From Triatoma infestans (lineage: Eukaryota > Arthropoda > Insecta > Hemiptera > Reduviidae), in contig JAAEAF010014539.1 in the NCBI GenBank assembly GCA_011037195.1, positions 92,702 through 156,701 of the forward strand: a stretch of DNA of 64,000 nucleotides. Direction: 5' to 3'. The notes under the pieces were generated by a model. The model saw only the letters and a program-made list of their open reading frames with translations. It was not told the DNA's origin and did not search any database. How positions within the stretch are numbered: the stretch's first letter is position 1; every line of letters starts with the position of its first letter. The position numbers were made by a program, and so were the translations under genes. This document shows, in pieces, positions 34,091 to 45,518 of this stretch.

Positions 34091-34674
34091 TAGAAATTGT
34101 CTTCAATTTTTGCATAATATGTTATAGCACATTTGTTGACAAGGGTTGATTTTTTTTTTTTTTTTATACAGTTTTCATTCGTGAGAATCACTCGAAATTA
34201 AAATATTTGAAGATGGTTCAAGTTTTTGATTTCCAATATCGAATTTATTTCGGATTGGTGGCAAATTTTATGAAAGGTTATTTTGATAAGCCCATAATGT
34301 GACATTCCCAAAGCTATTTGTTATGTAGGAAAATACAACAATTTTTTTTTTGTGAAAAGGTGTTAGAGGGGTACAGCAATGCAATTAATGAAACCTAGCT
34401 GTCTCCACTTTCATTCTCTTACTGAATTGGAGAAGTATTGTGAAAGTTTTCAAAATTAAATATTCTTCGGGAATACATGTGTTGTGATTTCGTTTTCATT
34501 TAATAAGATATGAACGTTAAAAATCTCTTTAAAATGTCATTTCAATATGTTTTTCGAGAACCACCACATTTAACCCAAAAACTGAATATCCATGCTATTA
34601 TATACAGAGTGAAAGATTATAAACAATAAGGAGAGTTGATATTCTTAGTCAGCTGATTAAAAATGGTGGCAAAA
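34091..34674. other. Unannotated AT-rich stretch
   Basis: A decayed H left end (ttctcttactgaattggagaagtattgtg) lies at about 34413-34441. No gene. Confidence 0.5.
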
Positions 34675-34686
34675 CATTCATTAAGT

Positions 34687-34904
34687 TGTTGTAGTTGGTT
34701 CCGCAGAGTTGGAAAGCAACGAAGATATTTTCCATGATAGGGGTGCTTCTTCTTTTTGTGGTCATCGACCGATTTCGGGCGTTCTCCCATCATAAGGACT
34801 ATCAGATTTTGATAAAAAACATCCTGATAATGGTCGAACATCCGAAATCGGTCGATGACCATAAAAAAAATGAAGCAGGGTATCCACGGAAAATATCTCT
34901 GATG
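34687..34904 (+). repeat. Foldback element F3 with 12-bp target duplication
   Basis: Perfect 12-bp flanks cattcattaagt occur at 34675-34686 and 34905-34916. The arms ttgtggtcatcgaccgatttcgggcg and its near-complement ccgaaatcggtcgatgaccat enclose a short centre, shorter than in F2. The core CTGATAA ... GAAAT (about 34824-34850) is a mutated hammerhead-like centre. The three frames over it come from the inverted arms. Confidence 0.85.
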
Positions 34905-34916
34905 CATTCATTAAGT

Positions 34917-37900
34917 AATTACCACATCTGATTAGACTGATATGCGAAGAAGAAAGGGTCCCCAAACGAGTGGGCTATGTACCCACAACTCAAAACGATA
35001 AATCACAGAAAACTATAAATATATGATATTCCATTTGGGCACAAAACTTCCTCGTGAAAGGACATTTCTATACAATTTATATTTCTAAACATGGCAGGAA
35101 TTAAACAGTTCTATTCAAAATAAGATTAAGTGTGGCTGTAAGGGTTTCATTTATTAGCAATTTTATCGATACATTATCAACACATTAAGCATATATGTAT
35201 ATAGACAAAACTACATAATCATACATAAAAATAACTTTTATTGATACATTTTGACGAAAATATTGATTTTTAAAGTTTTCTGGGTGAACTGCTGCGATGT
35301 TTAGGTTTCTTATTTAATGTCATTTCAGTACAATGTCAGATTCCACCTCTTAAACATTTAGTGAAAATTTCAAATCTAAATTGTGAGAACTGCATAAGAG
35401 AAGACAGATAGGGACACGCTCAAGGTTACATGCAATCACGATGGCCTTAGTTTAATATTGAAATTTGCATGTATAGCTTTGAACTAGTTCAATATTTCGT
35501 ATATCAGACAACACTAGGTAAGATTATAAAAAAAAAAATTGATATTATTGTCACGTATTTGGTGCCAGATTGTGTGCATTCAGCTAAAAATAAATAAATA
35601 CATTGATTGTAATGCAGCTAAAAATTCCATACTGTAAAATAAAACACAGATTGAATTCAAAGAACATACAGAATAAATAATACGTCAATACTTTAGAAGG
35701 TTCTAACTTCTACTAATTATAAATTACCTTATTAAAAACCTTGGTACCCCCAAATGACATTAAATTAAAAAAAAAAAACAAACACAATATTCATTTAAGT
35801 AATGTATACTTGATGTAATAAACTTATTGCTGGAGTGTTGGGATTCTAAAAACATCATTTCTTTGAGTTTATATTTCCTATGTTCTGATTTCTGAATTCT
35901 TAATTCTTTGGTAGTCGCGGATCTTCCCCAAGTTCACAATAGTTGAGCTTTGTGATCCTCGATTTCATCTCAACTTTATCCCGAATCATTTACCGCCAGA
36001 GCTGGGAGCGAAAGGCAATTCTGATCACCAACGTTCCTATATCAAACATGTCTTGCTATTATAGTGTTAGCACTCAAAAAAAATATGATAAAAGTTTTAT
36101 CTTGGTACAAAGAGGATCCATCAACAAATGTTGATATTGCCTTAGGAATGACCCTGCATTTTTTCCTAAGAAAAATTTATTAAATTTTTCAAAATATTTA
36201 GGAATAGTGCGATTTTAGATGGAATGAACAAAAATCAATACAAATTTATTTTGTCCTTTTACTTTTTTTTTTTTTTATCTCAATTCCAAAATTCCAATTT
36301 CTAAATATAGTTCAGAATAGTATTCTTTCTGTTTTTAAGTGTTCATTATATGTTCATAATAATATAATAACAATACGCTACTTAAATATTGAATTGTTCA
36401 TATTGATTGAACTGATCCGATAAACTAAATAGGGCAAAACGAAAGCTTATCTACTATAGATATCACAATTGAAGGAGATCTAGTTAAAAGAAAAACATTT
36501 TTTTGTTTGATCTATTCAATTGATATCAGCTCTCTTTGTAACATTTAAACAGAATTTCAAATTTCAACTACCTGAAGAAATTTATATTTATTGAAATACC
36601 TAATCTATTCATTCATTGACTAATTAAAGCAAAAAAACATAAACAAATTAATGTTTAAACTCAGAAGTTTTTAAAACAATGCATTAAGAAATAAACTTTT
36701 AGCTTTTCTTTCTACCTTGAGCTCCTTTGCCAGTCAGATGTGGGTTATGCATTCCTTCTCACTTTATGGAGGAAAATGTTTTTAATGTGTAATAGAAAAG
36801 GAAGCTTTATTGAAAAGCAGTTGCAAAAATAAATAAAAAATTATTAAAATACAAAAAAAAAAAACATTTAAATACCTTCAAACTTGTAATTTTTATTAAA
36901 TGTTTAGTAGCTGACATGTGAGACAGCTAAAAGTGTGAATAAAAACGCCAGTTTTAAAGAAGCATGACTTCCAGTTCTAGTAGTAGGACACAAGTGGTGG
37001 GACCGTACAATATAAAGTAATGATACCTCATAGAGAAGATTAAGGTCACCATGCCTCTTCATAAAATGAATTTTCTTAGAAAAATGTCGTAACTATAATG
37101 AAGAAATAGTATAGTTATACTAAGTTGAAAGAAAATGTTTGGAGGTACTTCCGAGAACAATTGGAAAAATCATTTCAGTCGAATGGTCTACTTTCGGTTC
37201 GAAGACCGATTTTATTTAAAACCTTTATGTAATTTAGAACACTCCTACTTTAAGTTGAAGTAAGTAAAAATGATTTATTTGCAAACATATTGAAAGCAAG
37301 TATCGTCAATAAGAATAATAATGAAATAGAAAATTGCGGATTTTTCACACAAAATACTTAAAACTAATATTCCAACTGTTTCCTTATTATTATGAGATAT
37401 GTAACAATTTTCATTGGGTAAATTTTGTAAATTAAAAAAAAAATCAAATAGCATTCATAAATTATTTAAGGAAGAAAATCAGAATTAAAAAAACTATTTC
37501 ACTTAAAGAAATTTTCTTGTTTTTGCAGTTGACAATCACTTCATTTGCCCAATAATGCATTTGAGCATTACTTTAAAATATAGGTTTAGATTTATAATGT
37601 CCAAAACCAACTCCAATAGCAGTAGTTTAAGAATTATCTGTTATTCTTCATCATTTACTAGAATTAAAAATCATGGACTAGCTGTAAAAATTATAATAAT
37701 TGAAAACTGAAATATGACCGATAGAAATTATTTCACAAGATTTTTTAACTAGAGAAATAAAATTAACACAATGAAAAGGATCCCGGACCTTATGACATCA
37801 AACTTTTTTTGATAACTTTTAAAACATGAGAAATATTGCTGGAGATTGACAACACGATGAAGTGTTTTGATTGAAAGATCTGAGGAGTTTTTTCTGTATC

Positions 37901-38164
37901 GCTGGAGTCCTTAACGTCTACAAGTCTGAAAGTATAAGGCCTGTACGCCCAATTGGGTTTGCTTTGGTTACACGATGGGAATGTACTACATTTCAGGATA
38001 GCTTAAATCGTCTTTCAAGGAGGCTCTTAAGTTCTTTCTTTTCAGTTTGGTGGAGACTAGTGTATAATAAATAGGAATATACGTTTGTCAATGAATTGTC
38101 CTAGCTAACGCACAATGTCTATTAAATGAAAAAGGAAGTAATCAAAACAAATAATAAAGTATAT
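34917..38164. other. Unannotated AT-rich stretch
   Basis: About 3.2 kb of AT-rich sequence with homopolymers and no recognised coding or TE motif. Weak H echoes occur near 35010-35060 and 37030-37210. Small frames at 35943-36134 and 37871-38074 show nothing identifiable. Confidence 0.5.
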
Positions 38165-38347
38165 ATACAACGAGTGTATTAACTGAATTTGCTCTGTGCA
38201 AGTCGTGTGTTATCACACTGTTTTTGACGAAATCATCCTGATGATGGGTGAACGCACGAAATCGGTCGATGACCACAAAAATAAGAAGCAAGATATCACG
38301 GAAAATATCTCTGATGCTTTCTAGTTTTGCGCAACCAACCATAACAA
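38165..38347 (+). repeat. Foldback element F4, left arm missing
   Basis: It starts in the centre (gtattaactgaatttgctctgtgcaag in parts) and continues through CTGATGA ... GAAA (38238-38261) and the complete right arm, ending gcgcaaccaaccataacaa. This copy shows the full-length right terminus that F1-F3 lack. Confidence 0.8.
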
Positions 38348-38741
38348 CTGAATTATTCTTAAGACTAATTTTGAATGCCAAGAGACAATTAGGTAATAAC
38401 AGTTCATGAAATTGCCGCCAGATGTCAACACTTCCCAGTAGTTTATTATTGGTGAATGATTAATTTCAATTCTTCAAATATTGATGATTTAAAAAATCCC
38501 ACTATTAATGTTAGGATATCCAAATTAATCTGAATGTATTTGATTTTAAATTAATAAAAATTATATTCTGTTTAGATGTTAATTAATTTAAAAATATTTG
38601 CAAAATTAATTTGAAATTTACTATGAGTATTTAATTGTATCTTAAATCCGACCTCTTTATATATTTCTTGGTTAATTATAATATGGTTATTTCAATATCT
38701 ACAATATCTTGGAAACAGAATAATTAATCAAATACTATTTT
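38348..38741. other. Unannotated AT-rich stretch
   Basis: Nothing recognisable beyond AT-rich sequence. Confidence 0.5.
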
Positions 38742-38742
38742 A

Positions 38743-38952
38743 GGGAAGGGATTCGCTAAGTGGTTAGCGCGTTGGACTCCCATGCGGAGGTGCGGGGTTC
38801 GAGTCCAGTGCTAGCTACCCTTAGATTTTTTCTTCCTAGGAGCCTCTACAGCTCACTGTTCGGTGATTGCCCGAGGCCGGCAATTCACTGAGAAGGCTCC
38901 GGGCGCTAATGACCATAGATGTTGAAGCGCCTTAAATTAAAAAAAAAAAAAT
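38743..38952 (+). mobile_element. tRNA-derived SINE, copy S3
   Basis: The head ggaagggattcgctaagtggttagcgc and B box gggttcgagtcc are present. The body lacks about 35 bp of the central hairpin (ggtgat joins directly to tgcccgaggccgg). The A tail is followed by aatattatttta, matching the left flank aatactatttta as a 12-bp target duplication with one mismatch. Confidence 0.9.
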
Positions 38953-40339
38953 AATATTATTTTATTTTTTTGTTCAACATTAAAAATATCTCATCCATCT
39001 GCATACTTCTACTTCCAGTTAGATAACAATATTTAGTGTTTAGATAATTTTGTACTTGTAATTTTGTAGTATATTTCATATTAATAATTAGCAAATTAAA
39101 AATTGATTTTTGGAAGAATTGAATAATGCAGGTTGGGTTATACTTATTTCATAATTATTTTTAAACAAATTTATTTATATAATTTGATTAGTTTACTTTT
39201 TTATATAAGTTTATATACCACTTTCTTGGATTCAAGTTATGCTCTCCACAGACGTTTCATAAAATATTTTGTAATAAAACCTAAGAACAAATGAATATTG
39301 AATAGCTCTTTTACAGTGGATCTGGTAAGTCCTATGGAAATCCAAAAATAATATGGCACTGATGTAAACATTAATTCATATTGAATTATATAATTATGCG
39401 GCTCCTTTGTTTATAAACTTAATTTGATAGACATTTAAGAATATTTTTAATTAGAAAATGTTTTCTATATATACGTATATATCTCCTTGTAACTTGCAAT
39501 ACAAAATTGTAGGGGAATTTCTTTTATAAATGCCATTTGTAAGTTGTACAGGATGGGCTAATTTATAAATTAGACTAAAATAATTACTGCTGTAACCCTT
39601 GGCAAAATTTACATAATGTTTATTTTGAACATTTTTAAGTAATTTGGAATAATTAATATTTTTTAATTATTAATATTAATTAATACTTTGCCTTTATTTC
39701 ATTTAGTCATCTCAATCATTATTTCAAAAGCAATAAAAACTTAAGTGGATAAAATCCGATCTCAATTTGGTTCAAGTAGGCAAATTATAGAAAAATATAG
39801 AAAAATAATAAAATAAAATAATAGAAAAATCTTCCAAAGAGAGTTTTTTATTGCAAAGGAAAAAATTGCAAATTCTTTTGGATATAATCTGCGGTATCTG
39901 ATTCATAGAATATTTCAAGGTAGGTTCATTATATGTATGTGAAATGTGAACTCAAATTTTATTGAAATATTTCAAAATACCTGCAACGTACTAGTAGAAA
40001 CTGACTCGAATTAATACTATCACACCCTCTCTCTGAGCCGTCCCTCAGGGTGTATGGAGGTGTTGACTGCACTTCACCATCCAATCTTATATTACATCCT
40101 TTCGCAGAAAGGCCTGGTTTGATAACAGTTGTCATGCGCCAGCCTTGGATCATTTAAGCAACTAAAATTTAGTATGGAAAACAAGTAAATCTCAGTTTGC
40201 CATTACTTCATATGTTTGGGGCGATTGAGGATTACAACATGCTCTGTGTGTATATAAAAAAAAGATTATGTTGCTTCTGTAATTATGCAACTTCAAAATG
40301 CTACTATTACTATTAAATAGCGCTACTGAGGTCCTAGTT
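38953..40339. other. Unannotated AT-rich stretch
   Basis: AT-rich to about 39950. The GC-richer 39959-40160 has an open 64-codon minus frame without recognised motif and may be the 3' region of the adjacent minus-strand LINE. Confidence 0.5.
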
Positions 40340-40352
40340 ACCTCAGTAGCTG

Positions 40353-40945
40353 CTAGCCCACCAAAAAGATTTGCGAATCTTGTCTATCCTCGGCTTTTCT
40401 TCTCCACCCTCTTATACCCAGCTTCCTGAGGTCGTCCTCCACATCATCCAGCCACCTTAGCCTCAGTCTCCCTCTTAATCTTTTATCTCCCGGCCTTCCT
40501 GCCATCAACCTTTTGGGTAGTCTGGCTTCTGGCATTTTCTGCACGTGACTAAGCCACCTCAGTCTTCCTTTCTTAATGAAGGCACCTAAACTGGGTTCCC
40601 CGAATAACTCGGAAAGCTCCGTATTATTAGGAATCCTCGAATTTCCATTTTCATTGACCGGACCAAAAACCTTTCTCAGGGCCTTCCTTTCCCAAACAAT
40701 CAGAATCATTTCACTCCTTTTAGTCAATATCCAGCTCTCACTTCCATACATGATGACGGGTATAACTATCGTCTTCGATAAAAACGACAATCTTAACTGC
40801 ACGAGAGAGTGATCTGAAGCTTAGTTCTATTAAAGCAAAAAGGCATTTACTGGCCTACTGCTAGCTATCCTTGCTTTGATTTCGGCTTCCACATCATTCT
40901 TCTCAGTTACTAAAGCTCCTAAGTAGATTATAGGTTGTTATTTTA
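40353..40945 (-). pseudogene. RTE-like LINE ORF C-terminus
   Basis: A 149-codon open frame (40802-40353) reads VIMYGSESWILTKRSE, VWERKALRKVFGPVNENG, RIPNNTELSELFGEPSL, GRLRWLSHVQKMPEARLPK and RLRWLDDVEDDLRKLGIRGWRRKAEDR. This is the conserved C-terminal domain after the RT in RTE-type non-LTR elements. Upstream (40945-40803), YLGALVTEKNDVEAEIKARIASS, the RT thumb-side text, precedes two stops. The RT core of the same strand lies at 41412-41590, separated by about 470 bp of foreign sequence. It is the best-preserved retroelement coding segment here, but broken overall. Confidence 0.9.
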
Positions 40946-41411
40946 TTGGCAGTTGTGCTAATTATGACGTGATGAACGGTGTTTAATAAGATGAACCAGT
41001 TTAACAGCCTATTTTTTATTTTATCATTTTTCATAACATCTGAGTTACTCAGTCATCTGTGTAACATCAGTGTTTTTCATAATATCTGTCCTGACGTTTC
41101 AACTACCTGTTTTCCTCAGAGGTAGTGTTATTTTTAACAATTTTAAATCTAATCTTAAGAGTTTAAGTTGTGGTGTAAAATCGTAGAGACTTTCTGTGTG
41201 AGAAAGTGTTAAGGAATGTGATGTGAATTGTAACAATTAGTTCCTAGTCAGTTCAAGTAAAATAAAGATTATATTGCTGAAATCATTTGCGTTATTAGTT
41301 GATAAAGAATTCGCTGATTTAATTTTGTTTTTTTTTTTTAACCTATTGAATAATTTAAGACATTAGTCAATTGTTCGATTGAATAAAAATTTTAACTTTA
41401 AATTGCATAAC
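40946..41411. other. Insertion splitting the minus-strand LINE
   Basis: Unrelated AT-rich DNA sits between RT (41412-41590) and C-terminus (40353-40945). It contains, on the minus strand at 41096-41119, CTGAGGA ... AAC/GTT stem ... GAAAC followed by gtcagg, a hammerhead-like core. Confidence 0.5.
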
Positions 41412-41590
41412 CATTCCCAAATTAATACTCAGGCCAGTATATGCCGCTGCTGTTAGCAGCTCCTGAAGTGCGCTGGATAAGGAGGGTAAGGTGCGCGCAG
41501 TGAGAATCACGCCGTCCAAGTACGCCATATGTTGCGTCATCCTGTTGTATATTGTTCCGCCCTTTTTTGTTCGGATGGCTCTTATCGTTT
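41412..41590 (-). pseudogene. RTE-like reverse transcriptase core relic
   Basis: The minus strand reads RAIRTKKGGTIYNRMTQHM, AYLDGVILTARTLPSLSSALQ and TAAAYTGLSINLG. The catalytic YADD box is altered to YLDG. It matches the + strand relic at 8263-8562 and is probably the upstream part of the LINE ending at 40353. Confidence 0.82.
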
Positions 41591-42308
41591 ATCAACTAAT
41601 TCATCCAATTGAATCTCATTTTATTCAAGACATCTCATCACTTTCAAGAGGGATTATTACGATCTTCTCAATTAATTCTTATCAGGTTGGCACTCCAAGG
41701 CTGGTGGTAAGAACAGTTATTTGGTCCTTTTCCCATCCTAATTTCCTGCGATTATTATTATTATTATTGCCAATATCTACTTTTGATTCTACTAACTATG
41801 TAAAAATATTTGAATTAAGCTACATCCGAGCATTGTGACCTTCGCAGAGAGAAGAAACGACAAGATCTTGTTATTGGTGTATGCAGAAAGAAAGCTGCAA
41901 ATTCGAATTATGCTTACATATAGTACTCATGAAAAGAATAGAAATGTTTAAGGAGACATTTTCAAGTATTTTTCCTATCAATAAATAGAATTTTGAAAAT
42001 AGGAAATTTATTAAGTTTCATAATCATTTTTATTTGACTTCATTGCACACTGATCCACAGAACCGATAAGAACATTTTAAGGGATTATTTAAGTACTTTG
42101 GATATTATATGGGATTATACTTTTTCTGAATTGTTTATCATTATATTAACTAATTAATAACATTATTATTTTGAATAATCATTTTTATTAACTAGTAAAA
42201 ACTATAACACTAGCTTACAGGTTTACTGGCAGTCTGCCGAACTTGTTTCAAAGCTGAGGTTAAAAACCCGTTTAAAAGAGTATGTACACAACATCTCAAA
42301 AATAGCTT
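41591..42308. other. Unannotated stretch
   Basis: The frame to 41838 is a read-through of the antisense RT relic. The rest is AT-rich and may be intron or 5' sequence of the gustatory-receptor relic. Confidence 0.45.
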
Positions 42309-42420
42309 CTTGTTATAATTATATTATTATTATTATTTGTTTGTGGGAAGCGAAACCCTACGCTATCCAAAGCCTCACTGTGCCCATATAGCTACCCCAA
42401 GAAAAACAACAATAAACCTA
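42309..42420 (-). mobile_element. LINE 3' end (solo), inverted
   Basis: The minus strand reads taggtttattgttgtttttc, ttggggtagctata, gggcacagtgaggctt and ggatagcgtagggttt, then a TAA-type tail. It matches the + strand 3' UTR at 19092-19187. It is a severely 5'-truncated copy of that LINE family, landed just upstream of the splice acceptor at 42457. Confidence 0.8.
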
Positions 42421-42458
42421 TGTTATGATTATATAATATATATTCTACTTTATTCCAG

Positions 42459-43640
42459 ATATGTTTACAGGTATAGTAAATGGGAAGCTGTAGAAAAATC
42501 TGAACAACTAATTAAAAAATGTTGTGAAACAAGTAATAAATGCTATGGATCAATGTTGTTGATAATGTTGATCAGTTTTTTTCGGCTTAATTACAACAAA
42601 CTTAATATGCAGCCTATCTAAAATCTAAATACAAATGGATTATATTTATTTGTATTTTGAGTGCATTTATATTACTGACTACATTTCATTATTTAGTTAA
42701 CGCTTATACTGAAACAGCTGAAATGGTACGTAACTGAATTGTTTTCTTAATTAGCTACACTAGCTCAGTGTTTATGCCCATTCCTTTTACTTGCACGCTT
42801 TTCCCAATATTTTAGTTCCCTAATACTCAGTAGCTAGTTATCCCCATTTCCAAATAGTCACCTAATCAGAAAGCCAGACTTCAATGTCGAATTCACTGTA
42901 AAATATGCGCTGTATTATATACAACTCCCTGAAATTCTTTGCTGCAGTTCTATCCGTTGGGGGTTTATTTTTGATTTTGAAACTAATTTATTGATGAAAT
43001 TTTTAATGAAAATAATTCCTATAACTTAAACAATAAAGTATTTTACGAAATTTGAAAGCACTTAAGGGCAATTAAACTGTTTTTAGAAAATTGAGAACCA
43101 CTGAAAGAAATAAAAATAAAAACATTCTATATAGTCGCAAATGGATTTTGACCTAAACCTAATTTAGTAATATCAAGTTTGAGGTTTGTCTGCATTTTTT
43201 AGTTTTTCATACTTTTTTTTTTCACATAGACACAAAAATCATTCGCTAAAAATATCGTTTTTTCTTGTTGAAGCTATTTTAAAATGAAATTTTATTTAAT
43301 ATAATAATCATATTAAATAATTAATTCATTATATTTAATTTTCAATTATGAATATATTTTAATACGATTGCATAATTACCTCTTAATAACAATTAATAAA
43401 AAATGGACAGAGAAATAATTATTATTATAACTAATTATTTTTGTTACCCAGCTTACTTGCAAAAAAAAAGTGTTATTAAAATATGCTTTTTCTATTTTAC
43501 AGAGCACTCTAGCGATGGAAGCAATAAACCGAAAAGAATTAGAATTCACAGCTAATGGCTATTTTGCTATAAACTATCCGTTTTTTTTTATTCGGTAATA
43601 ATGTAACAAATTATCTAGTTTTAAAAATATTTTTTTCTTA
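42459..43640 (+). pseudogene. Gustatory receptor (7tm_7) C-terminal exons, decayed
   Basis: Insect gustatory receptors are seven-membrane ligand-gated channels of taste neurons. Segment A follows an acceptor (attccag, 42458) and reads YSKWEAVEKSEQLIKKCC then SNKCYGSMLLIMLISFF, like the loop and membrane helix 5-6 region. Segment B, in another frame (about 42624-42725), reads KYKWIIFICILSAFILLTTFHYLVNAYTETAEM with a possible donor gtacgt. Segment C follows acceptor ttttacag (43502) and reads ELEFTANGYFAINYP, then, after a slip in a T run at 43581, LFGNNVTNYLVLKIFF, the family's TYxVxLxQF-like end. The frameshifts between A and B and in C, and a missing exon between B and C, imply a pseudogene. 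Assembly error cannot be excluded. Confidence 0.6.
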
Positions 43641-44256
43641 TACATATTTACAATTTTGTTATTATTATAATTATTTTTTTATAGATGATTGACACTTCGA
43701 CAACATATTTTAATTATTTGTAGTACATTCTTCAGAATTTAAATCAATATTTATACTTCGATTCTAATCAACCATCAAATAATTCTACAGTGTTTTCTAA
43801 TAATGATACTGATTTTTATTAATGAAACTTTTGTGATATAACAAAAATGGTAACATTTTAAATGATTGTTGTAAAATCAGTTTTCTCTCGTCTAAATAAT
43901 ATATTTCTTCTACAAACAGGTGAAATTATTCAAAAAAAAGGATGGAAAAACAAACCAAAAAAATAGATGATGTAGGTAAATCATTAGGAGAATGTTTTTT
44001 TCTAATGAATAGTATAAGATTATTTCTAAAATTCTAGATTTTTACAAAAGTTAATATGTATAAGGATAGTTTTATTTAATAATAAATATAAACAAGCTTA
44101 CCTGAATTTTATTCTTCACAATATAAACCTTCATTTTTTTTAATTACCTTCCTTCAAGCATTTCCATTTATTAATGGTTCTATGTCTTTGGTTTTGACGC
44201 GACGAACATCCAGCATTACATGTTTCAAAAGTGCGTTTTAATTAAAAAAAAAAAAA
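43641..44256. other. Unannotated AT-rich stretch
   Basis: No motif recognised. Confidence 0.5.
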
Positions 44257-44903
44257 TCTGTTGTGAAACACTTACACAACATTCTCTTACTCCAGATTTC
44301 AAAATTGTAATTGATAAATTTTATAGTTAGTATACAAAATTTAATTAAATTCGTCGAAGACTGAAACAAAAAAAAAAAAAACTTCAGTAAAAACGCACTT
44401 TACTAATTTTATTGAAACTTAGAATTTTGGAAATCTATTTATTACTAAAAATAATTTTGTTTAGATGGTAGAATTATGTAATTAACTATGATGAGGCTTA
44501 GAAGGAAACATAACCCCACCCTACCCCCAAAAGCTCCCTTAAATGACTTTACCAGGAAAAATGTTTCAAATAAAAATTGTAGCTCTTCATATGTGTAGTT
44601 CACATTCTTAGTTTAAAGAAAATCGTTAGAGCCGTTTTTGATAAAATACCAGAAAACTGAAAAATACATTTCAGTTAAAAACGCACTTTCGGTCATTCGA
44701 TTTTTTTTTTTAAACTCGGAATTTCAACAACACATTTAAATCTAATTAATATTATTTATATGACAGAATTGTATAGTAAACTCAAATAGCACTTTAGAGG
44801 AAAAACCTAACCTCACTCCCCAAAATTAAATTTTCGGCGAAAACTCGAGATCGAAAATTTGACACGATTACAATACTTCCTCTTATTAGAAGTAAGTGAA
44901 AGT
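44257..44903 (-). repeat. H-family element, internally deleted
   Basis: It has TCTGTTGTGAAACACTTACAC and attctcttactcc at the left and cctcttattagaagtaagtg-aaagt at the right, but only two modules. The third module and (CA)n are deleted (junction near 44820, where the 'cctaacctcactccc' stretch runs into the end block). Confidence 0.85.
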
Positions 44904-44984
44904 AACAAGGGGTACCTTGCTTTTTAGACTTCATAAACTCAGTTTATGCTGTTCAGTATAAAATTTAGATTCAACGTATTGCTC

Positions 44985-45140
44985 AAAGCCGGCGGCAGCC
45001 GTCTGGTATAAGCTCAAAGTGCAAAAACAACTTCACGTTGCCCCAAATGCCAAACAGGACTTCTTGTGCCGAACAGATCTTGGCTAAACTCAGATTGGGC
45101 CATAATATTGCCCTCTAATATCCACATTTACTCTTGTTTG
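44985..45140 (+). pseudogene. Possible LINE RNase H/C-terminal scrap
   Basis: The text RTSCAEQILAKLRLGHNIAL resembles the segment between RNase H and the zinc-knuckle-like tail of jockey/I-type LINEs. It is short, with frames interrupted, so it is only a tentative call. Confidence 0.4.
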
Positions 45141-45518
45141 GATACTTCTAAAATATCCACTTTTTATTGTTGTTTCTAAAACCGGCCATCTTTTGGATTT
45201 TTGAACAAATAAATAACAACAGTGAACACTTATGTTTTAAAATATCATCACTCCCCAAAGAAATTCATCAGTTGCCTGAATTTTTGCAACCAACCGTAAG
45301 TAGCTCTTTAATTTCGAAAATACGAATTTTGTTAATGATATAAATATTTCGAATACGTGATTTTCTTGTTTTGTTGCTCTCAGAGGAAGTATTGTATTTG
45401 TGTCAGATTTGTGAAATTCAGTTTTTGTCTTTGAAATAACATGTTGGAATTGAACATAAGACAAATTTATTTATAAAAGATAAAATGTTTAAAAATAAAA
45501 AGTAGGAAATAGAAGTGT

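Noticed and set aside
38180..38356. Target duplication aactgaatt around F4
   Set aside because: The left copy lies inside sequence shared with F1's centre, so it is element sequence, not a duplicated target.
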